This document shows, piece after piece, positions 1 to 8,401 of a stretch of DNA of 64,000 bases (position 1 is the first letter of the stretch; each line of letters begins with the position of its first letter). A program made the position numbers and the translations under genes. Source of the stretch: Fibrobacteria bacterium (GTDB lineage: Bacteria; Fibrobacterota; Fibrobacteria; UBA11236); the NCBI GenBank assembly GCA_025360005.1, contig JANYDA010000032.1, forward strand, positions 212,624 to 276,623, read 5' to 3'. The notes below the pieces were generated by a model, which saw only the letters and a list, made by a program, of their open reading frames with translations, was not told the DNA's origin and searched no databases.

Positions 1-315
1 CGGCGATTGGTAGCAGGACTTGGAAAGCTCCTGGCGGAATTCCTCCGGCAGCAATTCCGCTTCCTGGCTCAGCATTTGGGCCACCTTCAAAGGCAGGCCT
101 TTCAAGCGCGCGCAGGCCGTGAAGAACGCCTCCCCGCGTTCCCTCCACTCCTCTTCCGGCGTCCGCTTGCCCGGTCGCAGGGATCTTAGGGCGGACGATA
201 CGGCCACCTTTCCGGCCAAACCCGCGCGCGCCAATTTGGACAATGGGATGCCTCGGGTTTCCGGCCCGCGGACCGGTTTTTCCTTGGACCCAGTATTTTC
301 CCGGGATGCGGCCAT
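1..315 (-). CDS. ABC1/UbiB-family atypical kinase, N-terminal 105 residues (runs off left edge)
   Basis: Translating the minus strand from the ATG at 315-313 gives 105 residues open to the window edge. The stretch around residues 72-100 (LKGLPLKVAQMLSQEAELLP, then an EEFRQEL-like segment) matches the N-terminal KxGQ-type motif and following helix of ABC1/ADCK/UbiB atypical kinases; here the motif reads KVAQ. The family acts in ubiquinone or lipid metabolism at membranes and has ATPase or kinase-like activity. The start codon shares its A with the TGA stop of the upstream TetR gene (TGATG), so the two are translationally coupled. The ATP-binding and catalytic parts lie outside the window, so the family call rests only on the N-terminus. 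Confidence 0.7.
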   Translation of the reverse strand, partial: MAASRENTGSKEKPVRGPETRGIPLSKLARAGLAGKVAVSSALRSLRPGKRTPEEEWRERGEAFFTACARLKGLPLKVAQMLSQEAELLPEEFRQELSKSCYQSP

Positions 316-1172
316 CAGGACTTCCGGGCTTGCGTGCGCTTAGGCGGCCGTGAAGGCGCGGCGGTTTCCGGTTCCCTGTCCGATCGATTTTTCGATTTGC
401 TTTTCGGTTTGGCATTGCCTTCCGCTTTGCCTTTGGATCCGGCCCCAACCGCGGCTTTGCCCGCCGTCCCGGAACGCGGCCCGCTCCCCATCGCGCCCAG
501 GTTGAGCAGCAAGGGCATCAGGTGCCGGTTGACCAGAAAACCCACCAGCTCTTCGGCTTGGCGCAGCAAAGGGCCGCCCACCACGGCGGCGAAAAGATTC
601 AAGGTGCGATCGATGAATTGGCTGCTGTCCTCATGATGCTCGGATTCATCCTTGAGCCAGTACAGCATCACCCCGATATAATGGCACCAGAGGATTTCAT
701 TGACCACGCCCGCCCAGGCTATTTCCGGGATCTCGCCTTTGCGCCGCGCCTCTTCCAGGAAGGCGCCTACCATCCCCAGATAAGCCTTGCGCAGGGCGGT
801 CACTTCGCTCCACATCAAGCTGGCCGCGACGAAAGTGGGTTGAAAGGTTTTTTCCAGGAAATCCTTTTCGCCCTGGTACTGTCCTATCTGGAACTCCAAG
901 AGCGCCTGGAGCTTTTCTACCAAGGTGTAGGAGGCTTTCCCCGCCAGGGTTTCCCCTTCGCGGCGGAGGCGCTCCATCTTGCCGGCGTAGTAGGCGAGCA
1001 GGATTTTCTCCTTGGAGGCGAAATGCTTGTAGATGGCCCCGTCGCTCAATCCGGCCGCCCTGGCCACGTCGCGCAGGGTAACCGCTGCGTAACCCCGGCT
1101 GCGGACCTCCGCCACCAGGGCATCGATGAAGAGCTGCTGGTGCGCCTGCTTCTTTTCGCGCGAGACTTTCAT
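315..1172 (-). CDS. TetR/AcrR-family transcriptional regulator
   Basis: This 285-residue protein has an N-terminal TetR helix-turn-helix at residues 10-60 (VTLRDVARAAGLSDGAIYKH, then FASKEKILLAYY), a helical ligand/dimerisation domain to about residue 215, and a basic Ser/Lys/Pro-rich disordered tail that is longer than usual. A GGAAGGGA ribosome site lies just before the ATG at 1172. Its stop overlaps the start of the ABC1-like kinase downstream, a pairing that implies the regulator controls or senses the same process. An AT-rich region with a 12-bp palindrome lies upstream (1205-1216) and may be its own operator. The ligand is unknown. Confidence 0.88.
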   Translation of the reverse strand: MKVSREKKQAHQQLFIDALVAEVRSRGYAAVTLRDVARAAGLSDGAIYKHFASKEKILLAYYAGKMERLRREGETLAGKASYTLVEKLQALLEFQIGQYQGEKDFLEKTFQPTFVAASLMWSEVTALRKAYLGMVGAFLEEARRKGEIPEIAWAGVVNEILWCHYIGVMLYWLKDESEHHEDSSQFIDRTLNLFAAVVGGPLLRQAEELVGFLVNRHLMPLLLNLGAMGSGPRSGTAGKAAVGAGSKGKAEGNAKPKSKSKNRSDREPETAAPSRPPKRTQARKS

Positions 1173-1204
1173 GGGGCTTCCCTTCCATCTTGTTTGGCCT
1201 TAAT

Positions 1205-1224
1205 ATAAATATTTATCCATTATA
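1205..1224 (-). promoter_or_regulatory. Candidate promoter and operator of the TetR gene
   Basis: The 12-bp perfect palindrome ATAAATATTTAT lies at 1205-1216. On the minus strand a consensus -10 hexamer TATAAT lies at 1224-1219, about 50 bases before the TetR start. The surrounding 1200-1260 stretch is strikingly AT-rich against the GC-rich background. A TetR-type autorepressor site is the natural reading, but this is inference. I see no gene in the rest of the 1173-1414 gap. Confidence 0.4.
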
Positions 1225-1414
1225 AGGTATTTACAAGCCATTTATGGTGATTAATTCTCTAAATGGTTGGCTTTCGGCCTGCCGGCAAGATATGGTCTGT
1301 TACTCCGTTCCAAATCGGGAATCTTAAGACGGCTCCGCATGCACGGAACCGGGAAAAGAAAGGCGTGAAGATTTACATGGACGGAAAACGCGCTAGACGC
1401 GCCGACCGGATTGT

Positions 1415-2230
1415 CTATAGGCCGGAAAGCGCTTTGGAGCGCGCCACCGCCGCTTCCACCGCGGCTATCAGTATGCCTTTGAAGCCCGCCGATTCCAAAA
1501 CATGCAAGCCATGGATGGTGGTGCCCCCGGGCGAACTCACCTTTGCGGACCAGGAGGAGGGCGACTCTTTGCCGCTTTCCAGCAGCTTGAGCGCGCCCTT
1601 GGCGGTTTGCAGCACCAGCGAAGCGGAAACGTCGCGCGCCAGGCCGGCTTTGACTCCGGCCAGGATCAGGCCTTCCAGGAATTCGAAAACATAAGCGGGT
1701 CCGCTGCCGGAAAGGCCCGTTACCGCGTCCATCTGGTGGCTGGTAACCCGCACGGTACGTCCGGTGGCCTTGAAGATATGCTCGGCCAGGAGCAAAGTGG
1801 CTTCCGAGATCCCGTCCGTCTCGATGGCGGTGGCGCCCTCCCCCACCGACAAGGGCAGGTTGGGCATCACGCGCACCACCTGGTAGTCATCCGGGAAATG
1901 GGAGCGGATGCTCTCGCTGGCGACTCCCGCCATAACGCTGAGGACCACGCGCTCCTTGGGGCCGCTTTGCGGTTTGAGGCCGGGGGCGATATGGTGGAAT
2001 ATCTGCGGTTTTACGGCCAGGACCAGCACGTCGCATCGATCGGGAAGATCATGCGCCTGCACCATAGTCTGCACGCCCAGCTCGCGCTTAAGGGTTTCCA
2101 TCGCCGGGGCCAGGGTATCGTAGACATAGACATCTTTGGCCGCAGCCGTTCCCGAACTGACCAGCGCGCGCACCAGGGCGGCGCCCATGTTGCCGCAACC
2201 CAGCACGCCGATGTTCTGGAAATCAACCAT
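1415..2230 (-). CDS. proC: Pyrroline-5-carboxylate reductase
   Basis: The product (271 aa) catalyses the last step of proline synthesis, NAD(P)H-dependent reduction of pyrroline-5-carboxylate, in the cytoplasm. The N-terminal Rossmann motif [13 protein letters not shown] is at residues 8-20, [12 protein letters not shown] lies mid-protein, and the C-terminal ProC signature ([11 protein letters not shown], then [14 protein letters not shown]) is intact. Length is typical. Its start overlaps the end of rho by 8 bases (2223-2230), so the two are probably co-transcribed. Confidence 0.95.
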   Translation of the reverse strand: MVDFQNIGVLGCGNMGAALVRALVSSGTAAAKDVYVYDTLAPAMETLKRELGVQTMVQAHDLPDRCDVLVLAVKPQIFHHIAPGLKPQSGPKERVVLSVMAGVASESIRSHFPDDYQVVRVMPNLPLSVGEGATAIETDGISEATLLLAEHIFKATGRTVRVTSHQMDAVTGLSGSGPAYVFEFLEGLILAGVKAGLARDVSASLVLQTAKGALKLLESGKESPSSWSAKVSSPGGTTIHGLHVLESAGFKGILIAAVEAAVARSKALSGL

Positions 2231-3638
2231 TCATGGAATCCAGGAATTCTTTGTTGGTCTTGGCGCCCTTGAGCTTATCGACCAGGAACTCCATGATTTC
2301 CACCGGGGAGAGATCCTGCAGGTAGCGGCGCAGGATCCACACGCGGCGCAAATCGTCCGGGGTCATCAGCAATTCTTCCTTGCGGGTGCCGGACTTGAAC
2401 ACATCGATGGCGGGCCAGATGCGCTTTTCGGAAATGCGGCGATCCAGGATCAATTCCATATTGCCCGTTCCCTTGAACTCTTCGAAAATCACCTCGTCCA
2501 TGCGGCTGCCGGTTTCGATCAGGGCGGTGGCTATGATGGTAAGGCTCCCGCCCCCTTCGATATTGCGGGCCGAACCGAAGAAACGCTTGGGCTTCTGCAG
2601 GGCCATGGCATCGACGCCGCCGCTGAGGATTTTGCCGGAATGCGGAATGACCACGTTATGCGCACGCGCCAGGCGGGTGATGGAATCCAGCAGGATGACG
2701 ACGTGCTGGTTGTGCTCCACCAGGCGGCGGGCCTTCTCGATGACCATGTTGGCCACCTGGATATGCCGTTCCGGCGGTTCGTCGAAGGTGGAGCTGAAAA
2801 CTTCCGCCGGCACGTTGCGGCGCATGTCCGTGACTTCCTCGGGACGCTCGTCGATGAGCAGCACCATCAGTTTCACTTCCGGATGGTTGCGGACGATGGA
2901 GTTGGCGATGTTCTGCAACAGGATGGTCTTGCCCGCGCGCGGCGGGGCCACGATCAAGCCGCGCTGTCCCCGGCCGATGGGCGTGAACAGGTTCATGATG
3001 CGGGTGCTGATTTCCTTGGAGTCGTATTCCGCGTTGAAAGCCACGTCCGGATGCAATGGCGTAAGGTTGTCGAAGGATACGCGGTCCTTGCAGACTTCCG
3101 GATCCTCGCCGTTCACTTTTTGGATCCGCAGCAGCGCGAAGTACCTCTCATTGTCCTTGGGCGCGCGGACCATTCCGGAGATGGTATCGCCGGTTTGCAG
3201 GCCGAAGCGTTTGATCTGGGTGGAAGAAACGTAGACATCATCCGGGCCGGCCACGTAGGAATGCTCCGGGGAGCGGAGGAATCCGTAGCCTTCGTCCATC
3301 ACTTCCAGCACGCCTTCCGCGTAGATGGAAGCGGTGCCGCCGCTTTCGCGCTCCAGGATGGAGAACACCAACGCTTGCTTGCGCAGGCTGCGCGGATCGG
3401 CGATGTTCAAATCGAGCCCCATGTTGATGAGCTCTTTCATTCCCAGCTTTTTCAGCTCGGTCCAGCGGTTCTTGGCTTCCGCCAGGGTGCGCGCGTTGTT
3501 GCTCTCCTGGTTCTCTCCGCCCTCGCCGTATTGATCCTCTTCCTCTTGATCCCGGCGCCGACCCTCAACGGAGTCCCGGCTTTCGTTCTCCATACCGGAG
3601 AACTCTTCCTCCTTGGACTTATCCGACGATTTTTTCAT
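2223..3638 (-). CDS. rho: Transcription termination factor Rho
   Basis: This is the hexameric RNA helicase that terminates transcription. With the start at 3638 the protein has 471 residues: an acidic/Gln-rich disordered N-terminus (about 1-48), Rho N-terminal helices ([20 protein letters not shown]), an S1-like RNA-binding domain with GYGFLRSP, Walker A APPRAGKT at about 231-238, Walker B LMVLLIDE at about 257-264, and the C-terminal RNA-binding loops ([21 protein letters not shown]). The frame stays open upstream to 3758, but that extension resembles no Rho and looks like leader. The ribosome site at 3638 is weak; ATG 3596, with GAGGAAG upstream, is an alternative start. It is followed by proC with an 8-base overlap. 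Confidence 0.95.
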   Translation of the reverse strand: MKKSSDKSKEEEFSGMENESRDSVEGRRRDQEEEDQYGEGGENQESNNARTLAEAKNRWTELKKLGMKELINMGLDLNIADPRSLRKQALVFSILERESGGTASIYAEGVLEVMDEGYGFLRSPEHSYVAGPDDVYVSSTQIKRFGLQTGDTISGMVRAPKDNERYFALLRIQKVNGEDPEVCKDRVSFDNLTPLHPDVAFNAEYDSKEISTRIMNLFTPIGRGQRGLIVAPPRAGKTILLQNIANSIVRNHPEVKLMVLLIDERPEEVTDMRRNVPAEVFSSTFDEPPERHIQVANMVIEKARRLVEHNQHVVILLDSITRLARAHNVVIPHSGKILSGGVDAMALQKPKRFFGSARNIEGGGSLTIIATALIETGSRMDEVIFEEFKGTGNMELILDRRISEKRIWPAIDVFKSGTRKEELLMTPDDLRRVWILRRYLQDLSPVEIMEFLVDKLKGAKTNKEFLDSMNG

Positions 3639-3885
3639 GGCGGCTTTGGGTCTTGTGGCCAAAATGGATCTCCTTAAATGCGGTGGGTCCGGGAAAGGAA
3701 GGGTTTGGAGGAAAAGAAGGGATGAGAGACACCCGAAAAGATATAAAAAGGTCTCCAAAGGGAAGTACCCGCGGTGACGGGCTAAGCCATCTATATAACA
3801 ATTTTACCCGGTATGCACTCGGCAAACTTCCGGAATCCCGGAATCCCAAGAGCACGGCACCCTTATTTGTATATTTTTCGACCGC

Positions 3886-5064
3886 ATGACACGCCCAGAA
3901 ACCGTTGTCCTTTTGGCCCTTGGCGGAAACCTTAATGATCGCGAAGGGTATATCCAGAAGGCCCTGGAAGCCATCCGGAGCATAGCCGTCTCCCCCGTCC
4001 AGAAATCCAAAGTCTATGAGACCGCGCCCGTGGGTCCCGGGCCCCAAGGCAAATACCTGAACCTGGTCGTACGCTTCTCAACGCGCATGGAAGCGCGCGC
4101 CTTGCTGGGCTTTTGCCTGGAGACGGAAGCGAAACTGGGCCGTAAATCCCGCGGCCGCTGGGCCGCCCGGGAAATCGATCTGGACATCCTCGCCTATGGC
4201 CGCGAGATCATCCATGAGGACGGCCTCACCGTTCCCCACCCTTCCATCCTCGATCGGCAATTCGTGCTGGTCCCGCTCACCGATCTGGATCCCGATTTCG
4301 TTTTACCGGGCTTCAAGGAATCGGTAGGGCGGCAACTGCAGCGTTGCATCGAAGTCCAGGGCCCGCAGGAGGTGGAAGAGTACCGGGCCCTGCCCGCCTC
4401 GCAGGTGTCGTTGCCGGAGCGCATCCGTTACGTGGCCGTGGAAGGCGTTATCGGCGTGGGGAAATCCACCTTGGTCAAGGCGCTGTGCGATCGCATGGGC
4501 TGCATGCCCTTGTACGAGGAGTTCGAGAACAATCCTTTCCTGTCGGATTTCTACAAGGACAAATCCCGCTATGCCTTCCAGACCCAGGTCTTCTTTTTCC
4601 TTTCCCGCTACCGCCAGATCCAGGAGATCTTCCACCAGCAGGATCTGTTCCGTCCGCAAATCCTCAGCGACTACATGTTCGCCAAGGACAAGATTTTCGC
4701 GACGCTGAACCTGGACGAGAACGAAGTGAACCTGTATTACAAGTTCTCCGACATCCTGGAGCGGAGCCTGATCAAACCGGACTACGCCATCTATCTACAG
4801 GCCGATACCAGGACGTTGATGAACCGCATCAAGCTCCGGGACAGACCCTACGAGCGCACCATGGAAGAAGCCTATATCGAGTCCTTGAACCGGGCCTACA
4901 ACCACTTCTTCCACTACTATACGGGTTCGCCGCTGCTGATCATCAACACCAACAATATCGATTTCGTCCGCAATCCGGACGACCTGTCTCTGCTGATGGA
5001 TACCATCGTCAAGGTGCCGGAAGGCGTGACATACTTTTCCCCTACGTCGATGGGGAAGAAGTAG
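3886..5064 (+). CDS. folK: FolK (HPPK) fused to deoxynucleoside kinase
   Basis: This is a bifunctional 392-residue protein. Residues 1-145 are 6-hydroxymethyl-7,8-dihydropterin pyrophosphokinase, with LALGGNLNDR at the start and the signature GRWAAREIDLDIL at about 90-102; it makes the pyrophosphate ester used by dihydropteroate synthase. Residues 180-392 are a dGK/dCK-type deoxynucleoside kinase with P-loop GVIGVGKST (187-195), a SDYMFAKDK segment and a DRPYERT lid arginine region. I believe this fusion occurs in several FCB-group lineages. There is no Shine-Dalgarno; a TATATT at 3870-3875 lies only 10 bases before the ATG, suggesting a very short leader. It is divergent from rho. Confidence 0.93.
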   Translation: MTRPETVVLLALGGNLNDREGYIQKALEAIRSIAVSPVQKSKVYETAPVGPGPQGKYLNLVVRFSTRMEARALLGFCLETEAKLGRKSRGRWAAREIDLDILAYGREIIHEDGLTVPHPSILDRQFVLVPLTDLDPDFVLPGFKESVGRQLQRCIEVQGPQEVEEYRALPASQVSLPERIRYVAVEGVIGVGKSTLVKALCDRMGCMPLYEEFENNPFLSDFYKDKSRYAFQTQVFFFLSRYRQIQEIFHQQDLFRPQILSDYMFAKDKIFATLNLDENEVNLYYKFSDILERSLIKPDYAIYLQADTRTLMNRIKLRDRPYERTMEEAYIESLNRAYNHFFHYYTGSPLLIINTNNIDFVRNPDDLSLLMDTIVKVPEGVTYFSPTSMGKK

Positions 5065-5266
5065 GGAATCTCCCAATCCATAACCCGGACCTCGAATCGG
5101 ATGGAAAGTCTCGGCGCGGGCTCATTCCCGCCCCAGGCCATGCGACGCTTTTCCCGGATCCAAACCGCTTCAAATAGATCCCAATGGATCCGAAAAGATC
5201 CTGCTAGATTCTCCTGGGCGGAGGCGGCGCATGGGGCGCCCTACTCCAAGACCTAGGAGCGATGCC

Positions 5267-6106
5267 GTGGAAATCTTCACCAGCATAGAAGGGTACCGCG
5301 CTTGGCGCAACGGCTTGGCGCCGGATGCCACGGTCGGTTTCGCGCCCACCATGGGCGCCTTGCATCCCGGGCATCTACGGTTGGTGGCGGAAAGCCGCAA
5401 GGCGAACGCCTTCACCGTGGTTTCCGTCTTCGTGAATCCCCTGCAATTCGGGCCTGCGGAAGACTTCTCGCGCTATCCCCGCCCTTTCGATGAAGATGTC
5501 CGACTGTGCCGCGAAGCCGGCGTGGCCGCCGTATTCGCTCCGGAGGCCGCGGACTTCTATCCGCCGGACTTCTCCAGCTATTGCGAAGTAGAAGGCCTGG
5601 ACGAATTCCTGGATGGCGCCTCGCGCCCCGGCCACTTCCGGGGCGTTTGCACCGTGGTGCTGAAGCTGTTCAATATCGTCAAGCCACGGCGCGCCTATTT
5701 CGGTCAGAAGGATATCCAACAGGCCCTGATCCTCAAGAAGCTGGTGCGCGATCTTTCCGTGGACCTGGAAATGCAAATCGTGCCGACCGTGAGGGAGGCG
5801 ACCGGCCTGGCCTTGAGCTCTCGTAACGTCTACCTCACACCGGACGAAAAGACCCGCGCCACGGCTCTGTCCCGCGGCCTTTTTCTGGCCCGGGAAGCCT
5901 GGGCGCGCGGGGAAAGATCGGCGCGCGCGCTTACCGGAATCCTGCGATCGGAAATCGAATCGTCCCGGCCCGCCCGCATCGATTATATAGAAGCCGTGTC
6001 CCAAGCTGATCTGAGGCCTGCGGAAACCCTGTCCGGTCCTTCGGTTCTGGCAGTGGCGGCCTTTTACGGCAAGACCCGCTTGATCGATAATGTCCTTTTG
6101 GACTGA
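5267..6106 (+). CDS. panC: Pantothenate synthetase
   Basis: PanC joins D-pantoate and beta-alanine with ATP to make pantothenate, the precursor of coenzyme A. I chose the GTG at 5267 (279 aa) because AGGAG at 5255-5259 is ideally placed and the conserved fold begins right there (VEIFTSIEGYRAWR). The frame is open back to ATG 5231, but that segment is not PanC-like. Key motifs are FAPTMGALHPGHL (ATP/pantoate site), VFVNPLQFGPAEDFSRYPR, YFGQKDIQQALI and the C-terminal SSRNVYL. The sequence appears intact. No panB or panD is visible nearby. Confidence 0.95.
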   Translation: MEIFTSIEGYRAWRNGLAPDATVGFAPTMGALHPGHLRLVAESRKANAFTVVSVFVNPLQFGPAEDFSRYPRPFDEDVRLCREAGVAAVFAPEAADFYPPDFSSYCEVEGLDEFLDGASRPGHFRGVCTVVLKLFNIVKPRRAYFGQKDIQQALILKKLVRDLSVDLEMQIVPTVREATGLALSSRNVYLTPDEKTRATALSRGLFLAREAWARGERSARALTGILRSEIESSRPARIDYIEAVSQADLRPAETLSGPSVLAVAAFYGKTRLIDNVLLD

Positions 6107-6131
6107 GGCCCGGGATGCCTGCTTTTTTTTC
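6104..6131 (+). terminator. Weak intrinsic terminator after panC
   Basis: A short AGGC/GCCT stem (6106-6109 with 6117-6120, 7-base loop) is followed after two bases by a run of eight T. It starts at the panC stop codon. The stem is short but the U-tract is strong. The remaining gap to 6330 holds no gene I can see and probably carries the kaiC promoter. Confidence 0.4.
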
Positions 6132-6330
6132 TTGCCCCCCCCGAAAACGAAAATTTTCATTTCCCTTGGGCCCCTGAGCCGCATTAGCATTCAGGTATCC
6201 CGTGGGTGAATTCGCGACGTGCCACGCGATCCCACCGAGCCATTGTGCTTGCGCGTATGTCGCCCTTTAGGCGGCTATACGTCGTTCCTATCACCGACCG
6301 GCCTTGCGGTCCCGGGAGTAAGGAGTCTTG

Positions 6331-8079
6331 ATGCCAAATCCCAGCCACCGCGCCAACACTCCGGGAACAATGCTGCAAAAAGCCCCTACCGGAATCACCG
6401 GACTCGATGAAATCACATCGGGAGGGCTCCCCAAAGGCAGGCCCACCCTGGTGTGCGGCAGCGCGGGATGCGGAAAGACCATGTTCGCCATGGAATTCCT
6501 GGTACGCGGGATCCTGGAATTCGGCGAACCGGGCATCTTCATCGCCTTTGAGGAAACGCCGGAAGACTTGGCCAAGAACGTAGCCTCGCTGGGATTCAAC
6601 TTGGCGGAACTGGAAGAGCAAGGCGGCCTGATAGTCGAATACATCCACATCGACAAAAATGAAATCACCGTCTCCGGCGCGTTCGATCTGGAAGGCCTGT
6701 TCCTCAACCTGCAAGCCTGCATTAACTCGGTGGGGGCGAAACGGATCGCCATCGACACCTTGGAAATCCTGTTCGGCGGTTTTGAAGACCAGTCCCTGTT
6801 GCGCCGGGAGATCCGGCGGCTGTTCCTGTGGCTCAAAAGCCGGGGCCTCAGCGCCGTCATCACCGCGGAACGGGGGGATGGCACCTTGACCAGGCAAGGA
6901 TTGGAAGAATACGTTTCCGACTGCGTCATCATGCTGGATCACCGCGTCAATGACCAGGTATCCACGCGCCGCCTGCGGGTGGTGAAATACCGCGGTTCCA
7001 CCCATGGCACCAGTGAATATCCGTTCCTGATCGACGAAGGCGGCATCTCCGTGCTGCCCATCTCCTCGGTCGGTTTGGATCATCCGGCCAGCAATGAACG
7101 CATTTCCACCGGCATCGCCCGCCTGGACGCGATGATGGAAGGCAAAGGCTATTTCCGCGGCAGCAGCATCCTGGTTTCCGGCACGGCGGGCAGCGGCAAA
7201 ACCAGCATCGCCAATTTCTTCGCGGACGCCGCCTGCAGGCGGGGGGAGAAATGCCTGTTCATGGCTTTCGAGGAATCGCCCGCGCAAATCAAACGCAACA
7301 TGGGATCCCTGGGGCTGGACCTGGAAAAATGGGTGTCCCGGGGCCTGCTTACCTTCCATGCCTCCCGCCCCAGTATCTACGGGCTGGAAATGCACCTGGT
7401 GAAGATCCACAAACTGGTCCGGGACCTGAAGCCGGAGGTGATCGTCATCGATCCCGTTTCCAATCTCACGGGCATGGGCACCGTATCGGACGTGAATGGG
7501 ATGCTGGTGCGCCTGATCGACTTCCTGAAATCGGAAGGCATTACCGCCATGTTCACGTCCTTGACGCCCGGCACGCAATCGTCGCCGGAGGCGACCGAGG
7601 TGGGAATCTCCTCCCTGATCGACACATGGCTCCTGGTCCGGGACATCGAATCCAACGGCGAGCGCAATCGCGGCATGTTCGTGATCAAGTCCCGCGGCAT
7701 GCCGCATTCCAACCAGATCCGGGAATTCGTCCTCACGGATAAAGGCCTGGATCTCCTCGACGTGTACGCGGGTCCGCAGGGCCTGGTGACGGGTTCCGCG
7801 CGGTTGTCCGTGGAAGCCAGGGAAAAAGCCGCGGGCAAATACTTCCAAGCCGAAATCGACAACAGGAAAACGCAACTGGAGCGGAAACGCAAGTCCCTGG
7901 AAGCCAAGTGGGCATTGCTGCAGGCCGAATTCGCCGTCGAAGAAGAGGAAACCACCCGGTTCATCGCCCGGAAAACGGCGGAGCAGGATGCTTTCAAGGA
8001 AGATGCGAAAGTGATGGCCAAGTATAGGAAATCCGATCCTATTCCGGCCTTCGCCGTTAACGGACACGAGGAGGGATAA
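6331..8079 (+). CDS. kaiC: KaiC-family double RecA-like ATPase
   Basis: The product is 582 aa and has two KaiC domains. CI has Walker A GSAGCGKT (43-50) and catalytic EE at 74-75; CII has GTAGSGKT (284-291) and EE at 314-315. In cyanobacterial KaiC the CII autophosphorylation pair is Ser431-Thr432; the aligned pair here is Ser427-Ser428 (EVGISSLIDTW). After the CII domain there is a charged coiled-coil tail of about 80 residues (EAREKAAGKYFQ onward, Lys/Glu-rich) in place of the short cyanobacterial A-loop tail. ATG 6331 is preceded by AGGAG at 6321-6325. The stop overlaps kaiB (TAATG). A clock or timer role is family knowledge from cyanobacteria; here a light- or stress-signalling switch is equally possible. 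Confidence 0.93.
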   Translation: MPNPSHRANTPGTMLQKAPTGITGLDEITSGGLPKGRPTLVCGSAGCGKTMFAMEFLVRGILEFGEPGIFIAFEETPEDLAKNVASLGFNLAELEEQGGLIVEYIHIDKNEITVSGAFDLEGLFLNLQACINSVGAKRIAIDTLEILFGGFEDQSLLRREIRRLFLWLKSRGLSAVITAERGDGTLTRQGLEEYVSDCVIMLDHRVNDQVSTRRLRVVKYRGSTHGTSEYPFLIDEGGISVLPISSVGLDHPASNERISTGIARLDAMMEGKGYFRGSSILVSGTAGSGKTSIANFFADAACRRGEKCLFMAFEESPAQIKRNMGSLGLDLEKWVSRGLLTFHASRPSIYGLEMHLVKIHKLVRDLKPEVIVIDPVSNLTGMGTVSDVNGMLVRLIDFLKSEGITAMFTSLTPGTQSSPEATEVGISSLIDTWLLVRDIESNGERNRGMFVIKSRGMPHSNQIREFVLTDKGLDLLDVYAGPQGLVTGSARLSVEAREKAAGKYFQAEIDNRKTQLERKRKSLEAKWALLQAEFAVEEEETTRFIARKTAEQDAFKEDAKVMAKYRKSDPIPAFAVNGHEEG

Positions 8080-8399
8080 TGGAATACGCAAGCACGGAAA
8101 CTCCGGCCGCCGCCGGCCAGAACGACGATATATTCCTGCTTAAATTATACGTGGCCGGCCAAACCCCCAGATCCGTGGCCGCCATCGAAAACCTGAACAA
8201 GATTTGCGAAGTGCACCTGCGCGGCCGCTACAAGCTGGAGGTGGTCGATTTGGCCCGCAATCCCAACCAGGCCCGCACCGATAAGATCCTCGCCATTCCC
8301 ACCCTGGTGCGCAGCCTCCCCACGCCCATCATGCGCATCATAGGCGATCTTTCGGATGAGGATCAGGTGCTCATGGGCCTCAACATCAGGAGGCTGTAA
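8079..8399 (+). CDS. kaiB: KaiB-family protein
   Basis: This 106-residue thioredoxin-like KaiB protein has a short disordered N-terminus and then the family core: LLKLYVAGQTPRSVAAIENL at about 20-39, YKLEVVDLARNPNQA, and ILAIPTLVR followed by PTPIMRIIGDLSD. In cyanobacteria KaiB switches fold and binds the KaiC CI ring; the conserved cis-proline region IPTLV is present. The start overlaps the kaiC stop by one base and the stop is two bases before the kinase gene, so the three form one translationally linked operon. No kaiA is present, as expected outside cyanobacteria. Confidence 0.93.
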   Translation: MEYASTETPAAAGQNDDIFLLKLYVAGQTPRSVAAIENLNKICEVHLRGRYKLEVVDLARNPNQARTDKILAIPTLVRSLPTPIMRIIGDLSDEDQVLMGLNIRRL

Positions 8400-8401
8400 G
8401 G

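Noticed and set aside
3639-3758. 40-codon N-terminal extension of Rho
   Set aside because: The sequence [15 protein letters not shown] resembles a signal peptide, but Rho is cytosolic and the segment lies in the leader; ATG 3638 or 3596 fits better.
5155-5200. Four GATCC words within 45 bases before panC
   Set aside because: GATC/GGATCC words are common throughout the window; spacing is irregular and no function is implied.
6184-8091. Long open frame (635 codons) on the minus strand opposite kaiC
   Set aside because: It is the antisense shadow of a GC-rich gene; its His/Gly/Gln/Phe-rich composition has no domain, and kaiC is certain on the other strand.
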